Assembly: GCA_913060695.1 (NCBI GenBank)
Contig: CAJXUA010000012.1
Location: forward strand, 1-64,000
Reading direction: 5' to 3'
DNA length: 64,000 nt
Source: an uncultured Gammaproteobacteria bacterium
Lineage (GTDB): Bacteria; Pseudomonadota; Gammaproteobacteria; Pseudomonadales; Pseudohongiellaceae
Of this stretch, positions 26,893 to 34,557 are shown one piece after another. The notes beneath the pieces were generated by a model, which was not told the origin of the DNA, made no database searches, and was given only the letters and a program-made list of their open reading frames with translations. The stretch's first letter is position 1. The number at the start of each line of letters is the position of its first letter. Made by a program: the position numbers and the translations under genes.

Positions 26893-26980
26893 AGATCAAA
26901 GGGGTCAGAGTCAGATCAAAGGGGTCAGAGTAACTTGAATTTTCAAATTACTCTGACCCCTTTGATCCCCCCTTTGATCA
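26893..26980. repeat. GGGGTCAGAGTAACTTGA-family inverted repeat, locus 5
   Basis: The main hairpin (26914-26967) has one mismatch between arms. It is preceded by a truncated copy of the left arm (26893-26912) and followed by a truncated right unit (CCCCCTTTGATCAAG). It begins 27 bases after the hydrolase stop and forms the left boundary of the 27.2-32.4 kb cassette. Confidence 0.9.
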
Positions 26981-27159
26981 AGACGAAGCCTATAGACGAT
27001 GTTCCTTAGGAAACTATATCTGTAGAATAGCCACTTGCTCTGACGGAAAGGTGCATTCCACCTTGTATCTGCACCTACGGCAGAGCTAACTGCAAACGGG
27101 TATTTTCTGCGACAATATGAGGCAATTCTCATCGCAATCAATTTTTATAGGGTGAAGGC

Positions 27160-28320
27160 ATGAATTCTTCGCAAACAAGTGAGTCAGGGTGCTCGGCCAT
27201 GAAAGGTTTCAGGCTCTCAATTTTTCTGCTGGCCCTGTTTTCCTTATCAGCAATGGCGGACGAGAACACAGCGCTGGCGAAGGAGTATCCTGAGCTGCAA
27301 CAACTGCTGCTAGCCCACGATATTGTGCAGGCGCGCGTCTATGAAGAAATTAGCCTTGCTAATACATCTGACATCGCAGCCATAGGCCAGAGAGTCTTGC
27401 TGGATACTCTTGCAGAACTCAAGGAATCGAAAAACTCACACTACCACTCAGCCGGTGATCATTCGGCAATGTTGGGGCCACATCGCGTGTTTGAAAGTCG
27501 GGCAATTCCTGGCCTGCTGGGAGTTGTCAGGGGAAACTATAACGCCGACCAGGTAAGTAGCGCCTTAGCGGATGTGGGCAACCTACCTCCAGTAGCCGTA
27601 GAGACCTTGCAAAAGGGACGCCAATTTATTGAGTTACTTATTGAGATTTACATCAACCCCGCCTTCGAGGATAAGAAGGCCGCGGTGGCACTTGCAGTAG
27701 AGAGCTATTTGCAGAATGATCGGCTCGCTATCGCCCCCAAGCCGAAGTCCGATGAGTTGTTATCGGACCACGCGTGGGCCTATGCTTTCAAGGCCGGCTT
27801 TCCGCAACTCAGTGGCTTAACCTGGGCATCGCAATGGTTGAAGCTTGGTACGCTGGAACTGTTGGTATCAGAGCCGGATGTAGCATCACGCAATCAAGCC
27901 ATCGCAACCCTATTGGAGCTTTACAATGAGAAAATAAACCGCCTGCATGGCAGTCTGGTTTCTCTGCCCACAGACATCCCTACCAGCCCCGTTATCGCAC
28001 CCGCGTTCTTTGAACTGCATCCGGATGCGGCCTATATCATCGACAATCTGGAATTGTTAAAAGTAGTCATAGGCGACATCCTCGCCTATCCGGAAGTAGC
28101 AGACCGATGGCAGGAAATAGAACTAGCCGTGCAAAATTACACCGACAAAACTAGCAATTTCAGCGACGAAACAGATTATCTGTACTACACGCTGCGAGGT
28201 GGCATCTACAATGCCGGAGGACCTGCCCGGGGTGGCCTAAATCGGCCAGACCGAAACTGGTCACGGGAGCAGTCGGAGAATCCCCACATCAGTATCGGTA
28301 CACAGCCTTCGCCTGATTAG
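27160..28320 (+). CDS. secreted helical protein of unknown family (paralogue A)
   Basis: I do not recognise this family. The 386-residue precursor starts at ATG 27160 (GGTGAAGG just upstream) and has a signal peptide whose hydrophobic part is residues 18-32 (FLLALFSLSAMA, then DE). The rest is predominantly helical. Segments shared with the protein at 31201 are KGRQFIELLIEIYINPAFED (153-171), FPQLSGLTWASQWLKLG (214-230), SPVIAPAFF (276-284) and LRGGIYNAGGPA (345-356), so the two are clear paralogues. A His cluster (HYHSAGDHS, 94-102) falls where the paralogue has a Met/His-rich stretch. It is the first gene of a cassette with a heme/copper monooxygenase-like protein. Confidence 0.7.
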   Translation: MNSSQTSESGCSAMKGFRLSIFLLALFSLSAMADENTALAKEYPELQQLLLAHDIVQARVYEEISLANTSDIAAIGQRVLLDTLAELKESKNSHYHSAGDHSAMLGPHRVFESRAIPGLLGVVRGNYNADQVSSALADVGNLPPVAVETLQKGRQFIELLIEIYINPAFEDKKAAVALAVESYLQNDRLAIAPKPKSDELLSDHAWAYAFKAGFPQLSGLTWASQWLKLGTLELLVSEPDVASRNQAIATLLELYNEKINRLHGSLVSLPTDIPTSPVIAPAFFELHPDAAYIIDNLELLKVVIGDILAYPEVADRWQEIELAVQNYTDKTSNFSDETDYLYYTLRGGIYNAGGPARGGLNRPDRNWSREQSENPHISIGTQPSPD

Positions 28321-28557
28321 CTTTGCTCATCAAATGAGTAGGAGCCAAGAAATCAGCCGTTTTTGCCACAGTGCTTCATTTTGGTGCACAATGCTCGATA
28401 ATCTTGCACATCTAGTCGACAACTCGTAACATTTACACACTTGAAGTACGAGGCTCAAATGAGCATTATATGGAAATAAACTCATACTCATTGAATTTAG
28501 AGTTAGAAATACCCGTTAGTGTATTCAAAATGCCCATCCCAAACGAGGATATGGAAA

Positions 28558-29895
28558 ATGATGTATAAAAAAGTCTTAAAAACGCTAGTAGTTTTTGCAG
28601 CATTCCCAGCACTTAGCAGTGCTCAGGAAGCCGCTCCACACCCCACCTATGCAAAAGAGGTGTCTCGGTTAATTCAGGAGAATTGTCAGAACTGTCACCA
28701 ACCTGGATCAGTCGGGCCCATGTCATTCATGAGCTATGAAGAAGTGCGGCCTTGGGCTCCACTAATTCAGATGAGAGTCGCGAACCGCGAAATGCCCCCC
28801 TATCATTACGATAACGATGTTGGCGTTCAGCACCTCCAAAATGACTGGCGTTTGTCACAAGACGAAATCGATACAATTGTAGATTGGGTTAACGCCGGCT
28901 CGCCTTTGGGCAATCCGGAAGATCTACCGCAGCCCAAGATGTACCCAGCTGTGGACGAATGGCGTTTGGCAGGTGAACTCGGACTGCCCGATCACACAAT
29001 TAAATCTGAAGCTTGGGATGTCCCTGCGAATGGTCAAGACCTGTGGTGGAAGCCAATTGTAGATTCCGGCATCGACGAGAGTCGTTGCATTAAGGCTGTA
29101 GAGACACGACCTTCGGCAGCAGCCATAGGCTCAACTCACCATGCCAACTCGCACTTCAAGGTTCTCGACGCAAATGGCGAATGGGTAGATGGCGACCGTC
29201 TGTCCGAATTTGCGATCGGCAAACTCGGTGAGAAAGTACCAAAAGGCGCTTGCCGAAAAGTACCGGCGAATTCAAAAGTTGAATGGGAGATTCACTATTT
29301 CCCCAACGGCGTTGCTGTGCCAAATGATCAAGTGACCATAGGCATCTGGTACCACGACGAAGAAGATGGGTTTGTCGAAGAAGAAAGCTACCGCCAAGAC
29401 TTGCGCGCCTATACACTCTCTGCCTCAACAGATGATTATATGATTGCCCCCCATGGCAAGCTTATGACACAGGGATTCAGGTCTTTCGACCATCCGGTTC
29501 GTATCGACAGCTGGCAGCCTCATATGCATCTGCGTGGTGTCGCAATGTCATTGGAAGTGTTTTATCCGGAAACGGGCAGAACAGAAGTATTAAGTCAGGC
29601 TTCCAATTGGACCTCCGCCTGGAACCACAGCCACACCTATGAAGAAGGTTACCAGCCCCTTATTCCTGCGGGCGCGACCCTTATCATGACTGGATGGTAT
29701 GACAACACTGAAAACAACCCCATGAATCCAGATCCGGATCAATGGGTGGGCTCAGGTCAGCGTACGACTGACGAGATGTCACATGCGTGGATTGCTGTTT
29801 CCCACCTCGATGAAGAAGCCTATCAGGCCCTTCTTACCGAGCGCAAAGAGCGAGACAATAGCAGCGTTGCCAGCTTGGACAGTGGAGCTCAATAA
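28558..29895 (+). CDS. heme c / copper type II monooxygenase-like protein (two-domain)
   Basis: The 445-residue exported protein has a signal peptide (ending LSSAQ), one heme c site C43-x-x-C-H47 (CQNCH) in a small cytochrome domain, and then a two-lobed region like peptidylglycine/dopamine monooxygenases. Candidate copper ligands are H194, H195 and H199 in HHANSH, H246 in EIHYFPNG, and H322 and H324 in PHMHLRG. The start is ATG 28558 with GAGGA eight bases upstream. A fused heme could deliver electrons that ascorbate supplies in animal enzymes. The substrate is unknown. The next gene overlaps by one base (TAATG). A three-domain relative is at 36794. Confidence 0.82.
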   Translation: MMYKKVLKTLVVFAAFPALSSAQEAAPHPTYAKEVSRLIQENCQNCHQPGSVGPMSFMSYEEVRPWAPLIQMRVANREMPPYHYDNDVGVQHLQNDWRLSQDEIDTIVDWVNAGSPLGNPEDLPQPKMYPAVDEWRLAGELGLPDHTIKSEAWDVPANGQDLWWKPIVDSGIDESRCIKAVETRPSAAAIGSTHHANSHFKVLDANGEWVDGDRLSEFAIGKLGEKVPKGACRKVPANSKVEWEIHYFPNGVAVPNDQVTIGIWYHDEEDGFVEEESYRQDLRAYTLSASTDDYMIAPHGKLMTQGFRSFDHPVRIDSWQPHMHLRGVAMSLEVFYPETGRTEVLSQASNWTSAWNHSHTYEEGYQPLIPAGATLIMTGWYDNTENNPMNPDPDQWVGSGQRTTDEMSHAWIAVSHLDEEAYQALLTERKERDNSSVASLDSGAQ

Positions 29896-30812
29896 TGGTT
29901 TGTTTGAAAGTTTCTAGACTATTGTTACCAATGCTGGCGGGGCTGCTTATAGCAGCCCCCCTGCATGCTCAAATACCAGAACGGTTCCGCGATTATCCCT
30001 TGGCGACTCGCGGAACGACTGGTGAAATAGTGGCCCCTATGTTTAATGGCTGGATTGCCAACGAAGATGGGTCGACAACCATGATCTTTGGTTTCGCCAA
30101 TCAGAATAGAAAGGCGACCGTGGATGTTCCGCTAGGGCCCAATAACAAGTTGGAACCAGCCCAATTTCAAGGAGCACAGCCTACTCATTTTCCCGTATAC
30201 AGCAGACGTGGATTCGTTGGTATTCAGGAACGAGGCGCCTTTGGAGTAGTTGTGCCAGCAGACATGGCAGGCACCGAAGTTATCTGGACGCTAACATCTG
30301 GCGGTAACACTTACTCAATACCAGGCCGCGCCACATCAGCTGCCTATGAGTTAAGTGCTGGCATATCCGCTGCAGGCTCTTTGAGGCCTGCTATTAGATT
30401 CAGCGAGAATGGACCTGAGTCCGTTAATGAAGTGGGTATCTATGCAGAGCCTAAAACTGTCAAAGTCGGGCAGCCACTTACGCTTTCTGCGCTGATGCAG
30501 GATCGAGGGGAGCGTGACGGTTATGCAGACGTTTCGCCCTATTACGATCTTGGCACTTTTTGGGTTATGCATCAGGGCCCAGCTGAGCCGGAAATAGAAA
30601 CGCCGGAGATTCCTGGAAGTGTGCGCGCGGAAAACAATCCAAGCGATCCAAACATTAATGAATGGACCGAGGTTTCAACTCAGGTGACCTTCCCAGAGCC
30701 TGGGAATTACATAATCCGCCTTAGAGTAGATAATTTCGAGGCTCCAGATAGCCAATTCGATAATGTCTGTTGTTATTCCAACGCTTACTTCCCGGTAACC
30801 GTTAATCCTTAA
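29895..30812 (+). CDS. secreted protein with Ig-like C-terminal part, partner of the heme/copper protein
   Basis: I do not recognise the family. The 305-residue precursor has a signal peptide (LLLPMLAGLLIAAPLHAQ) and a beta-rich mature part. The C-terminal half (about 190-305) reads like an Ig/CARDB fold, with VKVGQPLTLSALMQDRG and EPGNYIIRLRVDNFEAPDS, and an adjacent cysteine pair (CCYSN) near residue 293. GGAG precedes the ATG, which shares its A with the stop of the upstream gene, so coupling to the monooxygenase-like gene is tight. A role as structural or substrate-presenting partner is inference. Confidence 0.7.
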   Translation: MVCLKVSRLLLPMLAGLLIAAPLHAQIPERFRDYPLATRGTTGEIVAPMFNGWIANEDGSTTMIFGFANQNRKATVDVPLGPNNKLEPAQFQGAQPTHFPVYSRRGFVGIQERGAFGVVVPADMAGTEVIWTLTSGGNTYSIPGRATSAAYELSAGISAAGSLRPAIRFSENGPESVNEVGIYAEPKTVKVGQPLTLSALMQDRGERDGYADVSPYYDLGTFWVMHQGPAEPEIETPEIPGSVRAENNPSDPNINEWTEVSTQVTFPEPGNYIIRLRVDNFEAPDSQFDNVCCYSNAYFPVTVNP

Positions 30813-30821
30813 ACCTTGGGT

Positions 30822-30853
30822 AATGTGCAAGCAGCAATCGCTGCTTGCACATT
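30822..30853 (+). terminator. intrinsic terminator of the heme/copper operon
   Basis: A perfect 13-base stem (AATGTGCAAGCAG with CTGCTTGCACATT) and a six-base loop begin ten bases after the stop at 30812, followed by GTTCTTTGTG. It separates this pair from paralogue B. Confidence 0.75.
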
Positions 30854-31200
30854 GTTCTTTGTGTCCCTTCCTAACACTTGGCCTGCTCATCTTCCGCTTT
30901 GACATGTTGTGACATCCAATCGACCGACCTAACAAGGAACGGCGATCAGATCCTCGTGAAGTTCTACTACCTATTCCAACGCTAGATTCGAGAATACTAG
31001 CCTTGTACCAAGCGCTAGTGATCTATCGAATTGGTTCTGGCCTTCAGGGAAATCGCGAAACTCAGGAGTGCGATGGAACCTGCCAAGGGATGCGTTTATA
31101 CTATTTTCACATCCCGCAATCGGGATCAACAAATAGATTGGCTCTCCACCAGCCTTAACTAGGTAAACGGTATAAATAGAACCAATCGAGGAATTGGAAC
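30854..31200. other. intergenic region upstream of paralogue B
   Basis: No gene is supported here. TGACAT occurs as a direct repeat at 30900-30905 and 30910-30915. TATAAAT at 31171 is a candidate -10, and GAGG at 31189-31192 is the ribosome site of the next gene. Paralogue B therefore probably has its own promoter. Confidence 0.4.
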
Positions 31201-32385
31201 ATGAAAAACAAACTGAATCGTAAGCCCAAGCCGGTCGCAAGAAAGACCTTGCTGGCCTCTGCCATGGTAGCTGCCTACCTCTTTACCAGTGCTCTGATGG
31301 CACAGGAAGCCACCCAGATACAACTGCAGTATCCGCAGGTCGCGGACCTGTTTAACGCCTTCGACGTCACCCAAGCTAAATCCTTTGAGGAAATTGCTGC
31401 AATCAATGCTAATCCGGCGACGCAACAGGCTCAGAATGAACTACAAATGAGCCTGAACAAGCAGGCCAAAATGACCATGAGCCAGATGATGGCCTCTGCC
31501 ATGATGTCGCATGGCGGCGACATGCCCATGGGCATGAGCAATGGCCCGCACCACAATCTGGAGGTCGAGGCACGAGTCAGACTTATGGAAATGATGCGCG
31601 GCAATCACAGCCACGAAGCGGCGGAAGCAGCCTTCGAGGACAGCTCTGCCATAAATCCGCACACTGCGGAGGTTTTCAAACGCGGCAGAAACTTCGAGGA
31701 AAGACTATTTGTTATCTACATCGATGATTCGATCGAAGACAAACGCGCCGCCGTCACCGAAGCTATCTACGACTATCTTAGCGACGATCAACATTCCGTA
31801 GCCAGTGCACCGAAGGAGAGTGATTATCTGCTGGAGCACGACCAGGCTAATGGGCTGAAATCGGCGTTTCCACTGTTGAGCGGCTTCCTGTGGACACAGC
31901 AATGGCTGCAACTCGCCGCGTTGGAGGCGGTCATCCTGCAAGGTTTGGACAGCCAGTTCAACGGCGGGGTAAATATAGCGCTTGAGCGCTTCTGGAATAA
32001 GGCGGGTACCTCCGGTGGTATGACCATGTTCCCCGCGCCTAGCGAACTGCCAATGGCGCCGGCTATCGCGCCTGACCTGTACAGCCAGTCACCCGAGGCT
32101 GCCATCATCCTGGACAATCTGAACCTGCTGGAAACCGTCGTCGCCGATATCCTTGCCTTCCCGAATGCAGAGAATCAGTACGAGTTAATGGATCAGGCTG
32201 TCGCGTTCTTTACCAACAAGGCTAGCAACAATGCAGAATCGGTGGACTATCTGCGCTTCGCGCTGCGTGGCGGTATCTACAATCAGGGTGGACCAGCGGT
32301 CGGCGAATTGATGCAATCAGAGCGAAACCGTGCCCGCGAAGCTATGAACATGCAACACACTATGATCATGTCATCTCCACAATAA
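31201..32385 (+). CDS. secreted helical protein of unknown family with Met/His-rich insert (paralogue B)
   Basis: This 394-residue precursor is a paralogue of the protein at 27160. Matching segments are QYPQVADLFNAFDVTQAKSF (43-62), RGRNFEERLFVIYIDDSIED (161-180), FPLLSGFLWTQQWLQL (223-238), APAIAPDLY (286-294) and LRFALRGGIYNQGGPA (351-366). Its signal peptide has a long basic front (KNKLNRKPKPVARK). Residues 91-118 are packed with Met and His (MTMSQMMASAMMSHGGDM), and another Met/His run is at the C-terminus, which suggests copper binding. It is the last gene of the repeat-bounded cassette. The family is unknown to me. Confidence 0.7.
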   Translation: MKNKLNRKPKPVARKTLLASAMVAAYLFTSALMAQEATQIQLQYPQVADLFNAFDVTQAKSFEEIAAINANPATQQAQNELQMSLNKQAKMTMSQMMASAMMSHGGDMPMGMSNGPHHNLEVEARVRLMEMMRGNHSHEAAEAAFEDSSAINPHTAEVFKRGRNFEERLFVIYIDDSIEDKRAAVTEAIYDYLSDDQHSVASAPKESDYLLEHDQANGLKSAFPLLSGFLWTQQWLQLAALEAVILQGLDSQFNGGVNIALERFWNKAGTSGGMTMFPAPSELPMAPAIAPDLYSQSPEAAIILDNLNLLETVVADILAFPNAENQYELMDQAVAFFTNKASNNAESVDYLRFALRGGIYNQGGPAVGELMQSERNRAREAMNMQHTMIMSSPQ

Positions 32386-32438
32386 GGGGATCAAGAGGAT
32401 CAAGGGGTCAGGTTACTTGATCCTAGACCCCTTGATCC
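32386..32438. repeat. GGGGTCAGGTTACTTGA-type repeat, degenerate, locus 6
   Basis: It starts directly after the stop at 32385. Left units GGGATCAAGAGGATCAAGGGG and right unit ACCCCTTGATCC pair imperfectly, and the AGGTTACTTGATCC arm lacks a full partner. Its sequence is intermediate between the AGAGTAAC and AGGTTCC variants of the family. Confidence 0.75.
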
Positions 32439-32504
32439 TAAAACTCAGTTGAACCACCTGTGCTTCTGCAGCGTATATAAAGTTGCAATACACAGGAGAA
32501 CAAC

Positions 32505-33140
32505 ATGTTTCCAAGACTGGTTTTGATAGGCTCACTATTTTTTCTAAGCTTAAGCGCGAGCGTGACTTTGGCGATCGAGGAACCCCCCTTTACAGTGATC
32601 GCTCAAGTCGATGCCGTAGAGTATCGGCAGTACGCGCCCTATCTGCTGGCGGAGACCTTGATAGAGGGAGAGAGCGATCGCAACAACGCGGCAAACGAGG
32701 GCTTCTCTCGTTTGTTCAAGTACATATCGGGCGCTAACTCTGTGCAGGCCAAAATAGCGATGACGGCACCGGTTCAGCAGACGCCTAGCCGCAAAATCGC
32801 TATGACTGCTCCAGTACAAGAGACCTCAACTCCCGAGGGCTGGAAGATTGCCTTTGTCGTACCTAACGAATTTACAATAGACACGGTTCCACTTCCGACC
32901 AATCCTACGATCAGTATCCGCGAAGTACCGGGTGAAATTTTCGCGGTGGTCACTTACTCCGGCCGCTGGACCGACAGGAACCTCGCCACCCATAGCGCAG
33001 AGCTATTGGACAAACTTCAGCAATCCAATATCGCAGTTAAAGGCAAAGTTATAAGCGCTGCCTATAACTCACCATTCGCGTTGCCCTTTCTACGCCGCAA
33101 TGAGGTAATGATAAGAGTTGACAGAGTACCCAGCACCTAA
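32505..33140 (+). CDS. SOUL family heme-binding protein, secreted
   Basis: The 211-residue precursor has a signal peptide (ending SASVTLA) and a SOUL/HBP domain, which binds heme or related tetrapyrroles. The family's signature KIAMTAPV occurs twice (KIAMTAPVQQT then KIAMTAPVQET, about residues 84-109), followed by the typical VVPNEFTIDTVPLP segment. AGGAG precedes the ATG. It sits alone between repeat loci 6 and 7. Confidence 0.9.
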   Translation: MFPRLVLIGSLFFLSLSASVTLAIEEPPFTVIAQVDAVEYRQYAPYLLAETLIEGESDRNNAANEGFSRLFKYISGANSVQAKIAMTAPVQQTPSRKIAMTAPVQETSTPEGWKIAFVVPNEFTIDTVPLPTNPTISIREVPGEIFAVVTYSGRWTDRNLATHSAELLDKLQQSNIAVKGKVISAAYNSPFALPFLRRNEVMIRVDRVPST

Positions 33141-33144
33141 AGAA

Positions 33145-33213
33145 GATCAAAGGGGTCAGAGTAACTTGAAAATTCAAGTTACTCTGACCCCTTTGATCGG
33201 ACCCCGTTGATCC
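33145..33213. repeat. GGGGTCAGAGTAACTTGA-family inverted repeat, locus 7
   Basis: A perfect 26-base stem (33145-33170 with 33173-33198) is followed by a partial right unit (GACCCCGTTGATCC). It starts four bases after the SOUL stop and lies upstream of the plus-strand YcaQ-type gene. Confidence 0.92.
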
Positions 33214-33251
33214 TCTATGATGCGGGTTCCCCTTACAGCTCAAGCTATTCA

Positions 33252-34424
33252 ATGCCAAAGACCTCCTCGACAGCAGTCACGCGCAAAATCCTGCGTCAAG
33301 CAGCCCTACACCACCAAGGGCTGACGAAGGCCGCCCCCTTTGGTGCGGGCAAGCAAGCAACGCTTAACGCCCTCGAGCACCTTTCCTATGTGCAAATCGA
33401 TACGCTCGCAGTAGTGGAGCGCGCGCACCACCATATCCTTTGGTCGCGAATTCCTAGCTACAAGCCCGTACATCTCGAGAGCCTGTTGGAAGAGCGCAAG
33501 ATATTCGAACACTGGTCCCACGCGGCAGCTTTTCTGCCAATGCGTGACTATCGTTTCGCATTGCCACGCATGAATGCCGTGAAGCGAGGCGAATCAGGTT
33601 GGTTTGCGAGTGTAAGCGAAAAGGACGAGAAGGAAGTGTTGGCACGCATTAGAAGCGATGGACCATTGCGGTCGCGGGATTTCGAATCTCCCAAAAAACA
33701 GCAAGGGAGTTGGTGGAATTGGAAACCCGCGAAGAAAACTTTAGAAAAGTTATTCTTTCAGGGCGATTTGATGGTCTCATCCCGTCAGGGCATGCAGAAA
33801 GTCTATGACTTACGCGAACGGGTGTTGCCAAATTATACAGACACGCGTGAGCCTAACGTTCGCGAGTTCTCCGACTACCTTATCGATTCATCACTTACAG
33901 CACATGGATTTACCACACAAAAACAAATTACGCACTTACGTCAAGGAAAGGAGCTTCGGAGTACTATTAACGCTTTACTAAAAGAGCGTATAGCAGAAGG
34001 GATTCTCATCGAATTCACTGTACCAGGGCTGCCCACCGTATTCGCAGCACCAGAATTATTTGAAATGAAGCGAGCGAGGGGCGACAGTAAGGTGCGCCTT
34101 CTCTCCCCTTTCGATAACGCTGTAATTCACCGCACTCGCATCGAGAAAATTTTCGATTTCAACTATAGCATCGAATGCTACACCCCGAAGCCTAAACGAA
34201 AATTTGGCTATTTCTGCTTACCAATCCTGTACCAAGAGGCGCTAGTGGGTCGAGCGGATTGCAAGGCGGATAGGAAAAGCAAACACCTAGACGTGCTACA
34301 CCTGCATATAGAGAGCTCGATTGGCGACCGAGAAGAATTCGACTCAGCCCTAGCGCTGGCTCTGCAGAAATTCGCCGCTTTCAATGGCTGCGATGCCTAC
34401 ACCGTGCACAAAATCAGCGGGTAG
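33252..34424 (+). CDS. YcaQ/AlkX-type winged-helix DNA glycosylase
   Basis: This 390-residue cytoplasmic protein belongs to the HTH_42 (AlkZ/YcaQ) family, whose members excise bulky alkylated bases or unhook interstrand cross-links. The catalytic Q-phi-D motif is in HLSYVQIDTLAVVERAHHHI near residue 31, and the winged-helix signature and LLSPFDN segment are present. QxD places it on the AlkX/YcaQ side. ATG 33252 is chosen because the longer frame begins within the upstream repeat. No good ribosome site is visible. It is bracketed by repeat loci 7 and 8. Confidence 0.88.
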   Translation: MPKTSSTAVTRKILRQAALHHQGLTKAAPFGAGKQATLNALEHLSYVQIDTLAVVERAHHHILWSRIPSYKPVHLESLLEERKIFEHWSHAAAFLPMRDYRFALPRMNAVKRGESGWFASVSEKDEKEVLARIRSDGPLRSRDFESPKKQQGSWWNWKPAKKTLEKLFFQGDLMVSSRQGMQKVYDLRERVLPNYTDTREPNVREFSDYLIDSSLTAHGFTTQKQITHLRQGKELRSTINALLKERIAEGILIEFTVPGLPTVFAAPELFEMKRARGDSKVRLLSPFDNAVIHRTRIEKIFDFNYSIECYTPKPKRKFGYFCLPILYQEALVGRADCKADRKSKHLDVLHLHIESSIGDREEFDSALALALQKFAAFNGCDAYTVHKISG

Positions 34425-34426
34425 AG

Positions 34427-34556
34427 GATCAAAGGGGCGGAGAGGACCAAAGGCGGATCGGATCAAAGGGGTCAGGATCAAAGGGGTCAGAGTAACTTGA
34501 TCGAGAATCGAGAATCGATCAAGTTACTCTGACCCCTTTGATCCCTTTGGTCCTTG
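34427..34556. repeat. GGGGTCAGAGTAACTTGA-family inverted repeat, locus 8
   Basis: The main hairpin is a perfect 28-base stem (34476-34503 with 34516-34543) with a 12-base loop that itself contains AGAATCG twice. Three decayed left units (34427-34475) and a CCCTTTGGTCC right unit flank it. The block exactly fills the gap between convergent stops 34424 and 34558. Confidence 0.92.
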
Positions 34557-34557
34557 T

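Noticed and set aside
28325-28337. Hairpin CTCAT-CAA-ATGAG after the paralogue A gene.
   Set aside because: Five base pairs with no T-run is too weak to call a terminator.
32756-32834. Tandem duplication of KIAMTAPV in the SOUL protein as a new repeat.
   Set aside because: As I recall, the doubled motif is common in SOUL/HBP family members, so it is a family trait.
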